Below, one piece after another: positions 23,421 through 36,230 of a DNA stretch of 64,000 nt. The translations under genes and the position numbers were made by a program. This DNA is from Rhytidiadelphus loreus. Lineage: Eukaryota > Streptophyta > Bryopsida > Hypnales > Hylocomiaceae. The first letter of the stretch is position 1. Each line of letters begins with the position of its first letter. Under the pieces are notes generated by a model. That model saw only the letters and a list, made by a program, of their open reading frames with translations. It did not search any database and had not been told where the DNA came from. Location: positions 59,167,093-59,231,092 of the forward strand of contig OX344763.1 of NCBI GenBank assembly GCA_947034895.1, given 5' to 3'.

Positions 23421-25067
23421 ACAGAAATCTGGGAAAGAGGTTGTGCACGTTGCAAGTGCTCCTAAACTCATGAATTAATCAAAAAAATATATAATTGGGA
23501 GTCAGGATGAATGACTTTCTAGTACGTGGAAATGAAATATTCGTGCACGAACCTGGCCCTCTATTTTAAAGTCCACAAAAATGTAATCTCATGGAATTCA
23601 TGTACAGAAATCTGGGAAAGAGGTTGTGCAAGTTGCAAGTGCTCCTAAATTCATGAATTAATCAAAAAAATATATAATTGGGAGTCACGATGAATGACTT
23701 TCTAGTACGTGGAAATGAAATATTCGTGCACGAACCTTGCCCTGTATTTTAAAGTCGACAAAATTGTAATCTCATGGAATTCATGTACAGAAATCTGGGA
23801 AAGAGGTTGTGCACGTTGCAAGTGCTCCTAAATTCATGAATTAATCAAAAAAATATATAATTGGTGGTCACGATGAATGACTTTCTAGTACGTGGAAATG
23901 AAATATTCGTACACGAACCTAGCCCTCTATTTTAAAGTCCAAAATACTGTAATCTCATGGAATTCATGTACAGAAATCGGGGAAAGAGGTTGTGCAAGTT
24001 GCAAGTGCTCCTAAATTCATGAATTAATCAAAAAAATATATAATTGGTGGTCACGATGAATGACTTTCTAGTACGTGGAAATGAAATATTCGTGCACGAA
24101 CCTTGCCCTCTATTTTAAAGTCGATAAAATTGTAATCTCATGGAATTCATGTACAGAAATCTGGGAAAGAGGTTGTGCACGTTGCAAGTGCTCCTAAATT
24201 CATGAATTAATCAAAAAAATATATAATTGGTGGTCACGATGAATGACTTTCTAGTACGTGGAAATGAAATATTCGTGCACGAACCTGGCCCTGTATTTTA
24301 AAGTCGACAAAATTGTAATCTCATGGAATTCATGTACAGAAATCTGGAAAAGAGGTTGTACAAGTTGCAAGTGCTCCTAAACTCATGAATTAATCAAAAA
24401 AATATATAATTGGTGGTCACGATGAATGACTTTCTAGTACGTGGAAATGAAATATTCGTGCACGAACATTGCCCTCTATTTTAAAGTCGATAAAATTGTA
24501 ATCTCATGGAATTCATGTACAGAAATCTGGGAAAGAGGTTGTGCAAGTTGCAAGTGCTCCTAAACTCATGAATTAATCAAAAAAATATATAATTGGTGGT
24601 CACGATGAATGACTTTCTAGTACGTGGAAATGAAATATTCGTGCACGAACCTGGCCCTGTATTTTAAAGTCGACAAAATTGTAATCCTATGGAATTCATG
24701 TACAGAAATCAGGAAAAGAGGTTGTACAAGTTGCAAGTGCTCCTAAACTCATGAATTAATCAAAAAAATATATAATTGGTGGTCACGATGAATGACTTTC
24801 TAGTACGTGGAAATGCAATATTCGTGGACGAATCTAGCCCTCTATTTTAAAGTCCAAAATATTGTAATCTCATGGAATTCATGTACAGAAATCTGGGAAA
24901 GAGGTTGTGCAAGTTGCAAGTGCTCCTAAACTCATGAATTATTCAAAAAAATATATAATTGGTGGTCACGATGAATGACTTTCTAGTACGTGAAAATGCA
25001 ATATTCGAGGACGAATCTAGCCCTCTATTTTAAAGTCCAAAATATTGTAATCTCATGGAATTCATGT

Positions 25068-25616
25068 ACAGAAATCTGGGAAAGAGGTTGTGCAAGTTGC
25101 AAGTGCTCCTAAATTCATGAATTAATCAAAAAAATATATAATTGGTGGTCACGATGAATGACTTTCTAGTACGTGGAAATGAAATATTCCTGCAGGAACC
25201 TTGCCCTGTATTTTAAAGTCGACAAAATTGTAATCTCTTGGAATTCATGTACAGAAATCTGGGAAAGAGGTTGTGCAAGTTGCAAGTGCTCCTAAACTCA
25301 TGAATTATTCAAAAAAATATATAATTGGTGGTCACGATGAATGACTTTCTAGTACGTGGAAATGAAATATTCGTGCACGAACCTGGCCCTCTATTTTAAA
25401 GTCCAAAATACTGTAATCTCATGGAATTCATGTACAGAAATCGGGGAAAGAGGTTGTACAAGTTGCAAGTGCTCCTAAACTCATGAATTAATCAAAAAAA
25501 TATATAATTGGTGGTCACGATGAATGACTTTCTAGTACGTGGAAATGAAATATTCGTGCACGAACATTGCCCTCTATTTTAAAGTCGATAAAACTGTAAT
25601 CTCATGGAATTCATGT
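25068..25616 (+). repeat. 12-monomer-offset block, first copy (weaker)
   Basis: Three monomers with CCTGCAGG (about 25190) and CTCTTGG, then GAATTATTC and CCAAAATACTG, then AAATCGGGG with GTACAAG recur 2196 bp later at about 27264-27812. Several differences separate the copies (for example AATATGG and TAATCGG only in the later one), so this is an older or partly converted duplication. Confidence 0.6.
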
Positions 25617-27263
25617 ACAGAAATCTGGGAAAGAGGTTGTGCAAGTTGCAAGTGCTCCTAAACTCATGAATTAATCAAAAAAATATATAATTGGTGGTCA
25701 CGATGAATGACTTTCTAGTACGTGGAAATGAAATATTCGTGCACGAACCTGGCCCTGTATTTTAAAGTCGACAAAATTGTAATCTCATGGAATTCATGTA
25801 CAGAAATCTGGAAAAGAGGTTGTACAAGTTGCAAGTGCTCCTAAACTCATGAATTAATCAAAAAAATATATAATTGGTGGTCACGATGAATGACTTTCTA
25901 GTACGTGGAAATGAAATATTCGTGCACGAACCTGGCCCTGTATTTTAAAGTCGACAAAATTGTAATCTCATGGAATTCATGTACAGAAATCTGGAAAAGA
26001 GGTTGTACAAGTTGCAAGTGCTCCTAAACTCATGAATTAATCAAAAAAATATATAATTGGTGGTCACGATGAATGACTTTCTAGTACGGGGAAATGAAAT
26101 ATTCGTGCACGAACCTGGCCCTCTATTTTAAAGTCCAAAATACTGTAATCTCATGGAATTCATGTACAGAAATCGGGGAAAGAGGTTGTACAAGTTGCAA
26201 GTGCTCCTAAACTCATGAATTAATCAAAAAAATATATAATTGGTGGTCACGATGAATGACTTTCTAGTACGTGGAAATGAAATATTCGTGCACGAACATT
26301 GCCCTCTATTTTAAAGTCGATAAAACTGTAATCTCATGGAATTCATGTACAGAAATCCGGGAAAGAGGTTGTGCAAGTTGCAAGTGCTCCTAAACTCATG
26401 AATTAATCAAAAAAATATATAATTGGTGGTCACGATGAATGACTTTCTAGTACGTGGAAATGAAATATTCGTGCACGAACATTGCCCTCTATTTTAAAGT
26501 CGATAAAATTGTAATCTCATGGAATTCATGTACAGAAATCTGGGAAAGAGGTTGTGCAAGTTGCAAGTGCTCCTAAACTCATGAATTAATCAAAAAAATA
26601 TATAATTGGTGGTCACGATGAATGACTTTCTAGTACGTGGAAATGAAATATTCCTGCACGAACCTGGCCCTGTATTATGAAGTCGACAAAATTGTAATCT
26701 CATGGAATTCATGTACAGAAATCTGGAAAAGAGGTTGTACAAGTTGCAAGTGCTCCTAAACTCATGAATTAATCAAAAAAATATATAATTGGTGGTCACG
26801 ATGAATGACTTTCTAGTACGTGGAAATGAAATATTCGTGCACGAACCTGGCCCTGTATTTTAAAGTCGACAAAATTGTAATCTTATGGAATTCATGTACA
26901 GAAATCAGGAAAAGAGGTTGTACAAGTTGCAAGTGCTCCTAAACTCATGAATTAATCAAAAAAATATATAATTGGTGGTCACGATGAATGACTTTCTAGT
27001 ACGTGGAAATGAAATATTCCTGCATGAACCTGGCCCTGTATTTTAAAGTCGACAAAATTGTAATCTCATGAAATTCATTGAAAGAAATCTGGGAAAGAGG
27101 TTGTGCAAGTTGCAAGTGCTCCTAAACTCATGAATTAATCAAAAAAATATATAATTGGGAGTCACGATGAATGACTTTCTAGTACGTGGAAATGAAATAT
27201 TCGTGCACGAACCTTGCCCTGTATTTTAAAGTCGACAAAACTGTAATCTCATGGAATTCATGT

Positions 27264-27812
27264 ACAGAAATATGGAAAAGAGGTTGTGCAAGTTGCAAGT
27301 GCTCCTAAATTCATGAATTAATCAAAAAAATATATAATCGGTGGTCACGATGAATGACTTTCTAGTACGTGGAAATGAAATATTCCTGCAGGAACCTTGC
27401 CCTGTATTTTAAAGTCGACAAAATTGTAATCTCTTGGAATTCATGTACAGAAATCTGGGAAAGAGGTTGTGCAAGTTGCAAGTGCTCCTAAACTCATGAA
27501 TTATTCAAAAAAATATATAATTGGTGGTCACGATGAATGACTTTCTAGTACGTGGAAATGCAATATTCGTGCACGAACCTGGCCCTCTATTTTAAAGTCC
27601 AAAATACTGTAATCTCATGGAATTCATGTACAGAAATCGGGGAAAGAGGTTGTACAAGTTGCAAGTGCTCCTAAATTCATGAATTAATCAAAAAAATATA
27701 TAATTGGTGGTCACGATGAATGACTTTCTAGTACGTGGAAATGAAATATTCCTGCAGGAACCTTGCCCTGTATTTTAAAGTCGACAAAATTGTAATCTCT
27801 TGGAATTCATGT
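27264..27812 (+). repeat. 12-monomer-offset block, second copy (weaker)
   Basis: This is the partner of 25068-25616. It contains the CCTGCAGG variant twice, at about 27385 and 27751, two monomers apart. CCTGCAGG is an eight-base palindrome that replaces the usual CGTGCACG or CCTGCACG centre, and it is present in only four monomers noticed in the window (near 21348, 25189, 27385 and 27751). Confidence 0.6.
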
Positions 27813-28059
27813 ACAGAAATCTGGGAAAGAGGTTGTGCAAGTTGCAAGTGCTCCTAAATTCATGAATTAATCAAAAAAATATATAATTAGTGGTCACGAT
27901 GAATGACTTTCTAGTACGTGAAAATGCAATATTCGTGGACGAATCTAGCCCTCTATTTTAAAGTCCAAAATATTGTAATCTCATGGAATTCATGTACAGA
28001 AATCTGGGAAAGAGGTTGTGCAAGTTGCAAGTGCTCCTAAATTCATGAATTAATCAAAA

Positions 28060-29588
28060 AAATATATAATTGGTGGTCACGATGAATGACTTTCTAGTAC
28101 TTGGAAATGAAATATTCGTGCATGAACCTGGCCCTCTATTTTAAAGTCCACAAAAATGTAATCTCATGGAATTCATGTACAGAAATCTGGGAAAGAGGTT
28201 GTGCATGTTGCAAGTGCTCCTAAACTCATGAATTAATCAAAAAAATATATAATTGGGAGTCACGATGAATGACTTTCTAGTACGTGGAAATGAAATATTC
28301 GTGCACGAACCTTGCCCTGTATTTTAAAGTCCAAAATATTGTAATCTCATGGAAATCATGTACAGAAATCTGTGAAAGAGGTTGTGCACGTTGCAAGTGC
28401 TCCTAAACTCATGAATTAATCAAAAAAATATATAATTGGTGGTCACGATGAATGACTTTCTAGTACGTGGAAATGAAATATTCCTGCACGAACCTTGCCC
28501 TGTATTTTAAAGTCGACAAAATTGTAATCTCATGGAATTCATGTACAGAAATCTGGGAAAGAGGTTGTGCAAGTTGCAAGTGCTCCTAAATTCATGAATT
28601 AATCAAAAAAATATATAATTGGTGGTCACGATGAATGACTTTCTAGTACGTGGAAATGAAATATTCCTGCACGAACCTTGCCCTGTATTTTAAAGTCGAC
28701 AAAATTGTAATCACATGGAATTCATGTACAGAAATCTGGGAAAGAGGTTGTACAAGTTGCAAGTGCACCTAAACTCATGAATTAATCAAAAAAATATATA
28801 ATTGGTGGTCACGATGAATGACTTTCTAGTACGTGGAAATGAAATATTCGTGCACGAACCTTGCCCTCTATTTCAAAGTCGATAAAATTGTAATCTCATG
28901 GAATTCATGTACAGTAATCTGGGAAAGAGGTTGTGCACGTTGCAAGTGCTCCTAAACTCATGAATTAATCAACAAAATATATAATTGGGAGTCACGATGA
29001 ATGACTTTCTAGTACGTGGAAATGAAATATTCATGCACGAACCTTGCCCTGTATTTTAAAGTCGACAAAATTGTAATCTCATGAAATTCATGTACAGAAA
29101 TCTGGGAAAGAGGTTGTGCAAGTTGCAAGTGCTCCTAAACTCATGAATTAATCAAGAAAATATATAATTGGTGGTCACGATGAATGACTTTCTAGTACGT
29201 GGAAATGAAATATTCGTGCATGAACCTGGCCCTCTATTTTAAAGTCCACAAAATTGTAATCTCATGAAATTCATGTACAGAAATCTGGGAAAGAGGTTGT
29301 GCAAGTTGCAAGTGCTCCTAAACTCATGAATTAATCAAGAAAATATATAATTGGTGGTCACGATGAATGACTTTCTAGTACGTGGAAATGAAATATTCGT
29401 GCATGAACCTGGCCCTCTATTTTAAAGTCCACAAAATTGTAATCTCATGAAATTCATGTACAGAAATCTGGGAAAGAAGTTGTGCAAGTTGCAAGTGCTC
29501 CTAAACTCATGAATTAATCAAAAAAATATATAATTGGGAGTCACGATGAATAACTTTCTAGTACGTGGAAATGAAATATTCGTGCACG
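28060..29588 (+). repeat. 9-monomer repeat, first copy
   Basis: About 1.53 kb matches 29707-31235 at an offset of 1647 bp (9 monomers), with no difference noticed. Shared rare variants are TAGTACTTGG (28095), GGAAATCATG (28351), GTGCACCTAAAC (about 28763), TTTCAAAGTCG (about 28871), ACAGTAATC (about 28911), ATTCATGCACG (about 29029) and GAATAAC (29548). The copies differ just before the start (AAATTC with A7 against AAACTC with AACAAAA) and just after the end. Confidence 0.88.
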
Positions 29589-29706
29589 AACCTTGCCCTG
29601 TATTTTAAAGTCGACAAAATTGTAATCTCATGGAATTCATGTACAGAAATCTGGGAAAGAGGTTGTGCAAGTTGCAAGTGCTCCTAAACTCATGAATTAA
29701 TCAACA

Positions 29707-31235
29707 AAATATATAATTGGTGGTCACGATGAATGACTTTCTAGTACTTGGAAATGAAATATTCGTGCATGAACCTGGCCCTCTATTTTAAAGTCCACAA
29801 AAATGTAATCTCATGGAATTCATGTACAGAAATCTGGGAAAGAGGTTGTGCATGTTGCAAGTGCTCCTAAACTCATGAATTAATCAAAAAAATATATAAT
29901 TGGGAGTCACGATGAATGACTTTCTAGTACGTGGAAATGAAATATTCGTGCACGAACCTTGCCCTGTATTTTAAAGTCCAAAATATTGTAATCTCATGGA
30001 AATCATGTACAGAAATCTGTGAAAGAGGTTGTGCACGTTGCAAGTGCTCCTAAACTCATGAATTAATCAAAAAAATATATAATTGGTGGTCACGATGAAT
30101 GACTTTCTAGTACGTGGAAATGAAATATTCCTGCACGAACCTTGCCCTGTATTTTAAAGTCGACAAAATTGTAATCTCATGGAATTCATGTACAGAAATC
30201 TGGGAAAGAGGTTGTGCAAGTTGCAAGTGCTCCTAAATTCATGAATTAATCAAAAAAATATATAATTGGTGGTCACGATGAATGACTTTCTAGTACGTGG
30301 AAATGAAATATTCCTGCACGAACCTTGCCCTGTATTTTAAAGTCGACAAAATTGTAATCACATGGAATTCATGTACAGAAATCTGGGAAAGAGGTTGTAC
30401 AAGTTGCAAGTGCACCTAAACTCATGAATTAATCAAAAAAATATATAATTGGTGGTCACGATGAATGACTTTCTAGTACGTGGAAATGAAATATTCGTGC
30501 ACGAACCTTGCCCTCTATTTCAAAGTCGATAAAATTGTAATCTCATGGAATTCATGTACAGTAATCTGGGAAAGAGGTTGTGCACGTTGCAAGTGCTCCT
30601 AAACTCATGAATTAATCAACAAAATATATAATTGGGAGTCACGATGAATGACTTTCTAGTACGTGGAAATGAAATATTCATGCACGAACCTTGCCCTGTA
30701 TTTTAAAGTCGACAAAATTGTAATCTCATGAAATTCATGTACAGAAATCTGGGAAAGAGGTTGTGCAAGTTGCAAGTGCTCCTAAACTCATGAATTAATC
30801 AAGAAAATATATAATTGGTGGTCACGATGAATGACTTTCTAGTACGTGGAAATGAAATATTCGTGCATGAACCTGGCCCTCTATTTTAAAGTCCACAAAA
30901 TTGTAATCTCATGAAATTCATGTACAGAAATCTGGGAAAGAGGTTGTGCAAGTTGCAAGTGCTCCTAAACTCATGAATTAATCAAGAAAATATATAATTG
31001 GTGGTCACGATGAATGACTTTCTAGTACGTGGAAATGAAATATTCGTGCATGAACCTGGCCCTCTATTTTAAAGTCCACAAAATTGTAATCTCATGAAAT
31101 TCATGTACAGAAATCTGGGAAAGAAGTTGTGCAAGTTGCAAGTGCTCCTAAACTCATGAATTAATCAAAAAAATATATAATTGGGAGTCACGATGAATAA
31201 CTTTCTAGTACGTGGAAATGAAATATTCGTGCATG
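29707..31235 (+). repeat. 9-monomer repeat, second copy
   Basis: This is the immediate partner of 28060-29588, with the same rare variants shifted by 1647 bp, for example GGAAATCATG at 29998 and GAATAAC at 31195. Identity without a noticed change over 1.5 kb makes this one of the youngest events in the window, unless it is an assembly duplication. Confidence 0.88.
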
Positions 31236-34200
31236 AACCTGGCCCCCTATTTTAAAGTCCTCAAAATTGTAATCTCATGAAATTCATTGATAGAAATCTG
31301 GGAAAGAGGTTGTGCAAGTTGCAAGTGCTCCTAAACTCATGAATTAATCAACAAAATATATAATTGGGAGTCACGATGAATGACTTTCTAGTACGTGGAA
31401 ATGAAATATTCGTGCATGAACCTGGCCCTCTATTTTAAAGTCCACAAAATTGTAATCTCATGAAATTCATTGATAGAAATCTGGGAAAGAGGTTGTGCAA
31501 GTTGCAAGTGCTCCTAAACTTATGAATTAATTAAAAAAATATATAATTGGGAGTCACGATGAATGACTTTCTAGTACGTGGAAATGAAATATTCCTGCAC
31601 GAACCTTGCCCTGTATTTTAAAGTCGACAAAATTGTAATCTCATGGAATTCATGTACAGAAATCTGGGAAAGAGGTTGTGCAAGTTGCAAGTGCTCCTAA
31701 ACTCATGAATTAATCAACAAAATATATAATTGGGAGTCACGATGAATGACTTTCTAGTACGTGGAAATGAAATATTCCTGCACGAACCTTGCCCTGTATT
31801 TTAAAGTTGACAAAATTGTAATCTCATGGAATTCATGTACAGAAATCTGGGAAAGAGGTTGTGCACGTTGCAAGTGCTCCTAAACTCATGAATTAATCAA
31901 AAAAATATATAATTGGTGGTCACGATGAATGACTTTCTAGTACGTGGAAATGAAATATTCCTGCACGAACCTCGCCCTGTATTTTAAAGTCGACAAAATT
32001 GTAATCTCATGGAATTCATGTACAGAAATCTGTGAAAGAGGTTGTGCAAGTTGCAAGTGCTCCTAAATTCATGAATTAATCAAAAAAATATATAATTGGT
32101 GGTCACGATGAATGACTTTCTAGTACGTGGAAATGAAATATTCCTGCACGAACCTTGCCCTGTATTTTAAAGTCGACAAAATTGTAATCTCATGGAATTC
32201 ATGTACAGAAATCTGGGAAAGAGGTTGTACAAGTTGCAAGTGCACCTGAACTCATGAATTAATCAAAAAAATATATAATTGGTGGTCACGATGAATGACT
32301 TTCTAGTACGTGGAAATGAAATATTCGTGCACGAACCTTGCCCTCTATTTTAAAGTCGATAAAATCGTAATCTCATGGAATTCATGTACAGAAATCTGGG
32401 AAAGAGGTTGTACAAGTTGCAAGTGCTCCTAAATTCATTAATTAATCAAAAAAATATATAATTGGTGGTCACGATGAATGACTTTCTAGTACGTGGAAAT
32501 GAAATATTCGTGCACGAACCTTGCCCTGTATTTTAAAGTCGATAAAATTGTAATCTCATGGAATTCATGTACAGAAATCTGGGAAAGAGGTTGTGCACGT
32601 TGCAAGTGCTCCTAAACTCATGAATTAATCAAAAAAATATATAATTGGTGGTCACGATGAATGACTTTCTAGTACGTGGAAATGAAATATTCGTGCATGA
32701 ACCTGGCCCTCTATTTTAAAGTCCACAAAATTGTAATCTCATGAAATTCATTGATAGAAATCTGGGAAAGAGGTTGTGCAAGTTGCAAGTGCTCCTAAAC
32801 TCATGAATTAATCAAAAAAATATATAATTGGTGGTCACGATGAATGACTTTCTAGTACGTGGAAATGAAATATTCCTGCACGAACCTTGCCCTGTATTTT
32901 AAAGTCGACAAAATTGTAATCTCATGGAATTCATGTACAGAAATCTGTGAAAGAGGTTGTGCAAGTTGCAAGTGCTCCTAAATTCATGAATTAATCAAAA
33001 AAATATATAATTGGTGGTCACGATGAATGACTTTCTAGTACGTGGAAATGAAATATTCCTGCACGAACCTTGCCCTGTATTTTAAAGTCGACAAAATTGT
33101 AATCTCATGGAATTCATGTACAGAAATCTGGGAAAGAGGTTGTACAAGTTGCAAGTGCTCCTAAATTCATTAATTAATCAAAAAAATATATAATTGGTGG
33201 TCACGATGAATGACTTTCTAGTACGTGGAAATGAAATATTCGTGCACGAACCTAGCCCTCTATTTTAAAGTCCAAAATATTGTAATCTCATGGAATTCAT
33301 GTACAGAAATCTGGGAAAGAGGTTGTGCACGTTGCAAGTGCTCCTAAACTCATGAATTAATCAAAAAAATATATAATTGGTGGTCACGATGAATGACTTT
33401 CTAGTACGTGGAAATGAAATATTCCTGCACGAACCTTGCCCTGTATTTTAAAGTTGACAAAATTGTAATCTCATAGAATTCATGTACAGAAATCTGTGAA
33501 AGAAGTTGTGCAAGTTGCAAGTGCTCCTAAACTCATGAATTAATCAAGAAAATATATAATTGGGAGTCACGATGAATGACTTTCTAGTACGTGAAAATGA
33601 AATATTCGTGGACGAATCTAGCCCTCTATTTTAAAGTCCAAAATATTGTAATCTCATGGAATTCATGTACAGAAATCTGGGAAAGAGGTTGTGCAAGTTG
33701 CAAATGCTCCTAAATTCATGAATTAATCAAAAAAATATATAATTGGTGGTCACGATGAATGACTTTCCAGTACGTGGAAATGAAATATTCGTGCACGAAC
33801 CTTGCCCTGTATTTTAAAGTCGACAAAATTGTAATCTCATGGAATTCATGTACAGAAATCTGGGAAAGAGGTTGTGCAAGTTGCAAGTGCTCCTAAACTC
33901 ATGAATTAATCAAGAAAATATATAATTGGGAGTCACGATGAATGACTTTCTAGTACGTGGAAATGAAATATTCCTGAACGAACCTTGCCCTGTATTTTAA
34001 AGTTGACAAAATTGTAATCTCATGGAATTCATGTACAGAAATCTGGGAAAGAGGTTGTGCACGTTGCAAGTGCTCCTAAACTCATGAATTAATCAAAAGA
34101 ATATATAATTGGGAGTCACGATGAATGACTTTCTAGTACGTGGAAATGAAATATTCGTGCATGAACCTGGCCCTCTATTTTAAAGTCCACAAAAATGTAA

Positions 34201-36230
34201 TCTCATGGAATTCATGTACAGAAATCTGGGAAAGAGGTTGTGCACGTTGCAAGTGCTCCTAAACTCATGAATTAATCAAAAAAATATATAATTGGTGGTC
34301 ACGATGAATGACTTTCTAGTACGTGGAAATGAAATATTCCTGCACGAACCTTGCCCTGTATTTTAAAGTCGACAAAATTGTAATCTCATGGAATTCATGT
34401 ACAGAAATCTGGGAAAGAGGTTGTGCAAGTTGCAAGTGTTCCTAAACTCATGAATTAATCAAGAATATATATAATTGGGAGTCACGATGAATGACTTTCT
34501 AGTACGTGGAAATGAAATATTTGTGCACGAACCTTGCCCTGTATTTTAAAGTCGATAAAATCGTAATCTCATGGAATTCATGTACAAAAATCTGGGAAAG
34601 AGGTTGTGCACGTTGCAAGTGCTCCTAAACTCATGAATTAATCAAGAAAATATATAATTGGTGGTCACGATGAATGACTTTCTAGTACGTGGAAATGAAA
34701 TATTCGTGCACGAACCTTGCCCTCTATTTTAAAGTCCACAAAAATGTAATCTCATGGAATTCATGTACAGAAATCTGGGAAAGAGGTTGTGCACGTTGCA
34801 AGTGCTCCTAAACTCATGAATTAATCAAAAAAATATATAATTGGTGGTCACGATGAATGACTTTCTAGTACGTGGAAATGAAATATTCCTGCACGAACCT
34901 TGCCCTGTATTTTAAAGTCGACAAAATTGTAATCTCATGGAATTCATGTACAGAAATCTGGGAAAGAGGTTGTGCAAGTTGCAAGTGTTCCTAAACTCAT
35001 GAATTAATCAAGAAAATATATAATTGGGAGTCACGATGAATGACTTTCTAGTACGTGGAAATGAAATATTCGTGCATGAACCTGGCCCTCTATTTTAAAG
35101 TCCACAAAATTGTAATCTCATGAAATTCATGTACAGAAATCTGGGAAAGAGGTTGTGCAAGTTGCAAGTGCTCCTAAATTCATGAATTAATCAAAAAAAT
35201 ATATAATTGGGAGTCACGATGAATGACTTTCTAGTACGTGGAAATGAAATATTCGTGCACGAACCTTGCCCTCTATTTTAAAGTCCACAAAAATGTAATC
35301 TCATGGAATTCATGTACAGAAATCTGGGAAAGAGGTTGTGCACGTTGCAAGTGCTCCTAAACTCATGAATTAATCAAAAAAATATATAATTGGTGGTCAC
35401 GATGAATGACTTTCTAGTACGTGGAAATGAAATATTCCTGCACGAACCTCGCCCTGTATTTTAAAGTCGACAAAATTGTAATCTCATGGAATTCATGTAC
35501 AGAAATCTGGAAAAGAGGTTGTGCACGTTGCAAGTGCTCCTAAAGTCATGAATTAATCAAGAAAATATATAATTGGGAGTCACGATGAATGACTTTCTAG
35601 TACGTGGAAATGAAATATTCGTGCATGAACCTGGCCCTCTATTTTAAAGTCCAAAATATTGTAATCTCATGGAATTCATGTACAGAAATCTGGGAAAGAG
35701 GTTGTGCAAGTTGCAAGTGCTCCTAAATTCATGAATTAATCAAAAAATTATATAATTGGTGGTCACGATGAATGACTTTCTAGTACGTGGAAATGAAATA
35801 TTCGTGCATGAACCTGGCCCTCTATTTTAAAGTCCACAAAAATGTAATCTCATGGAATTCATGTACAGAAATCTGGGAAAGAGGTTGTGCAAGTTGCAAG
35901 TGCTCCTAAACTCATGAATTAATCAAAAAAATATATAATTGGTGGTCACGATGAATGACTTTCTAGTACGTGGAAATGAAATATTCGTGCACGAACCTTG
36001 CCCTGTATTTTAAAGTCGACAAAATTGTATTCTCATGGAATTCATGTACAGAAATCTGGAAAAGAGGTTGTGCACGTTGCAAGTGCTCCTAAACTCATGA
36101 ATTAATCAAAAAAATATATAATTGGTGGTCACGATGAATGACTTTCTAGTACGTGGAAATGAAATATTCGTGCACGAACCTTGCCCTGTATTTTAAAGTT
36201 GACAAAATTGTAATCTCATGGAATTCATGT

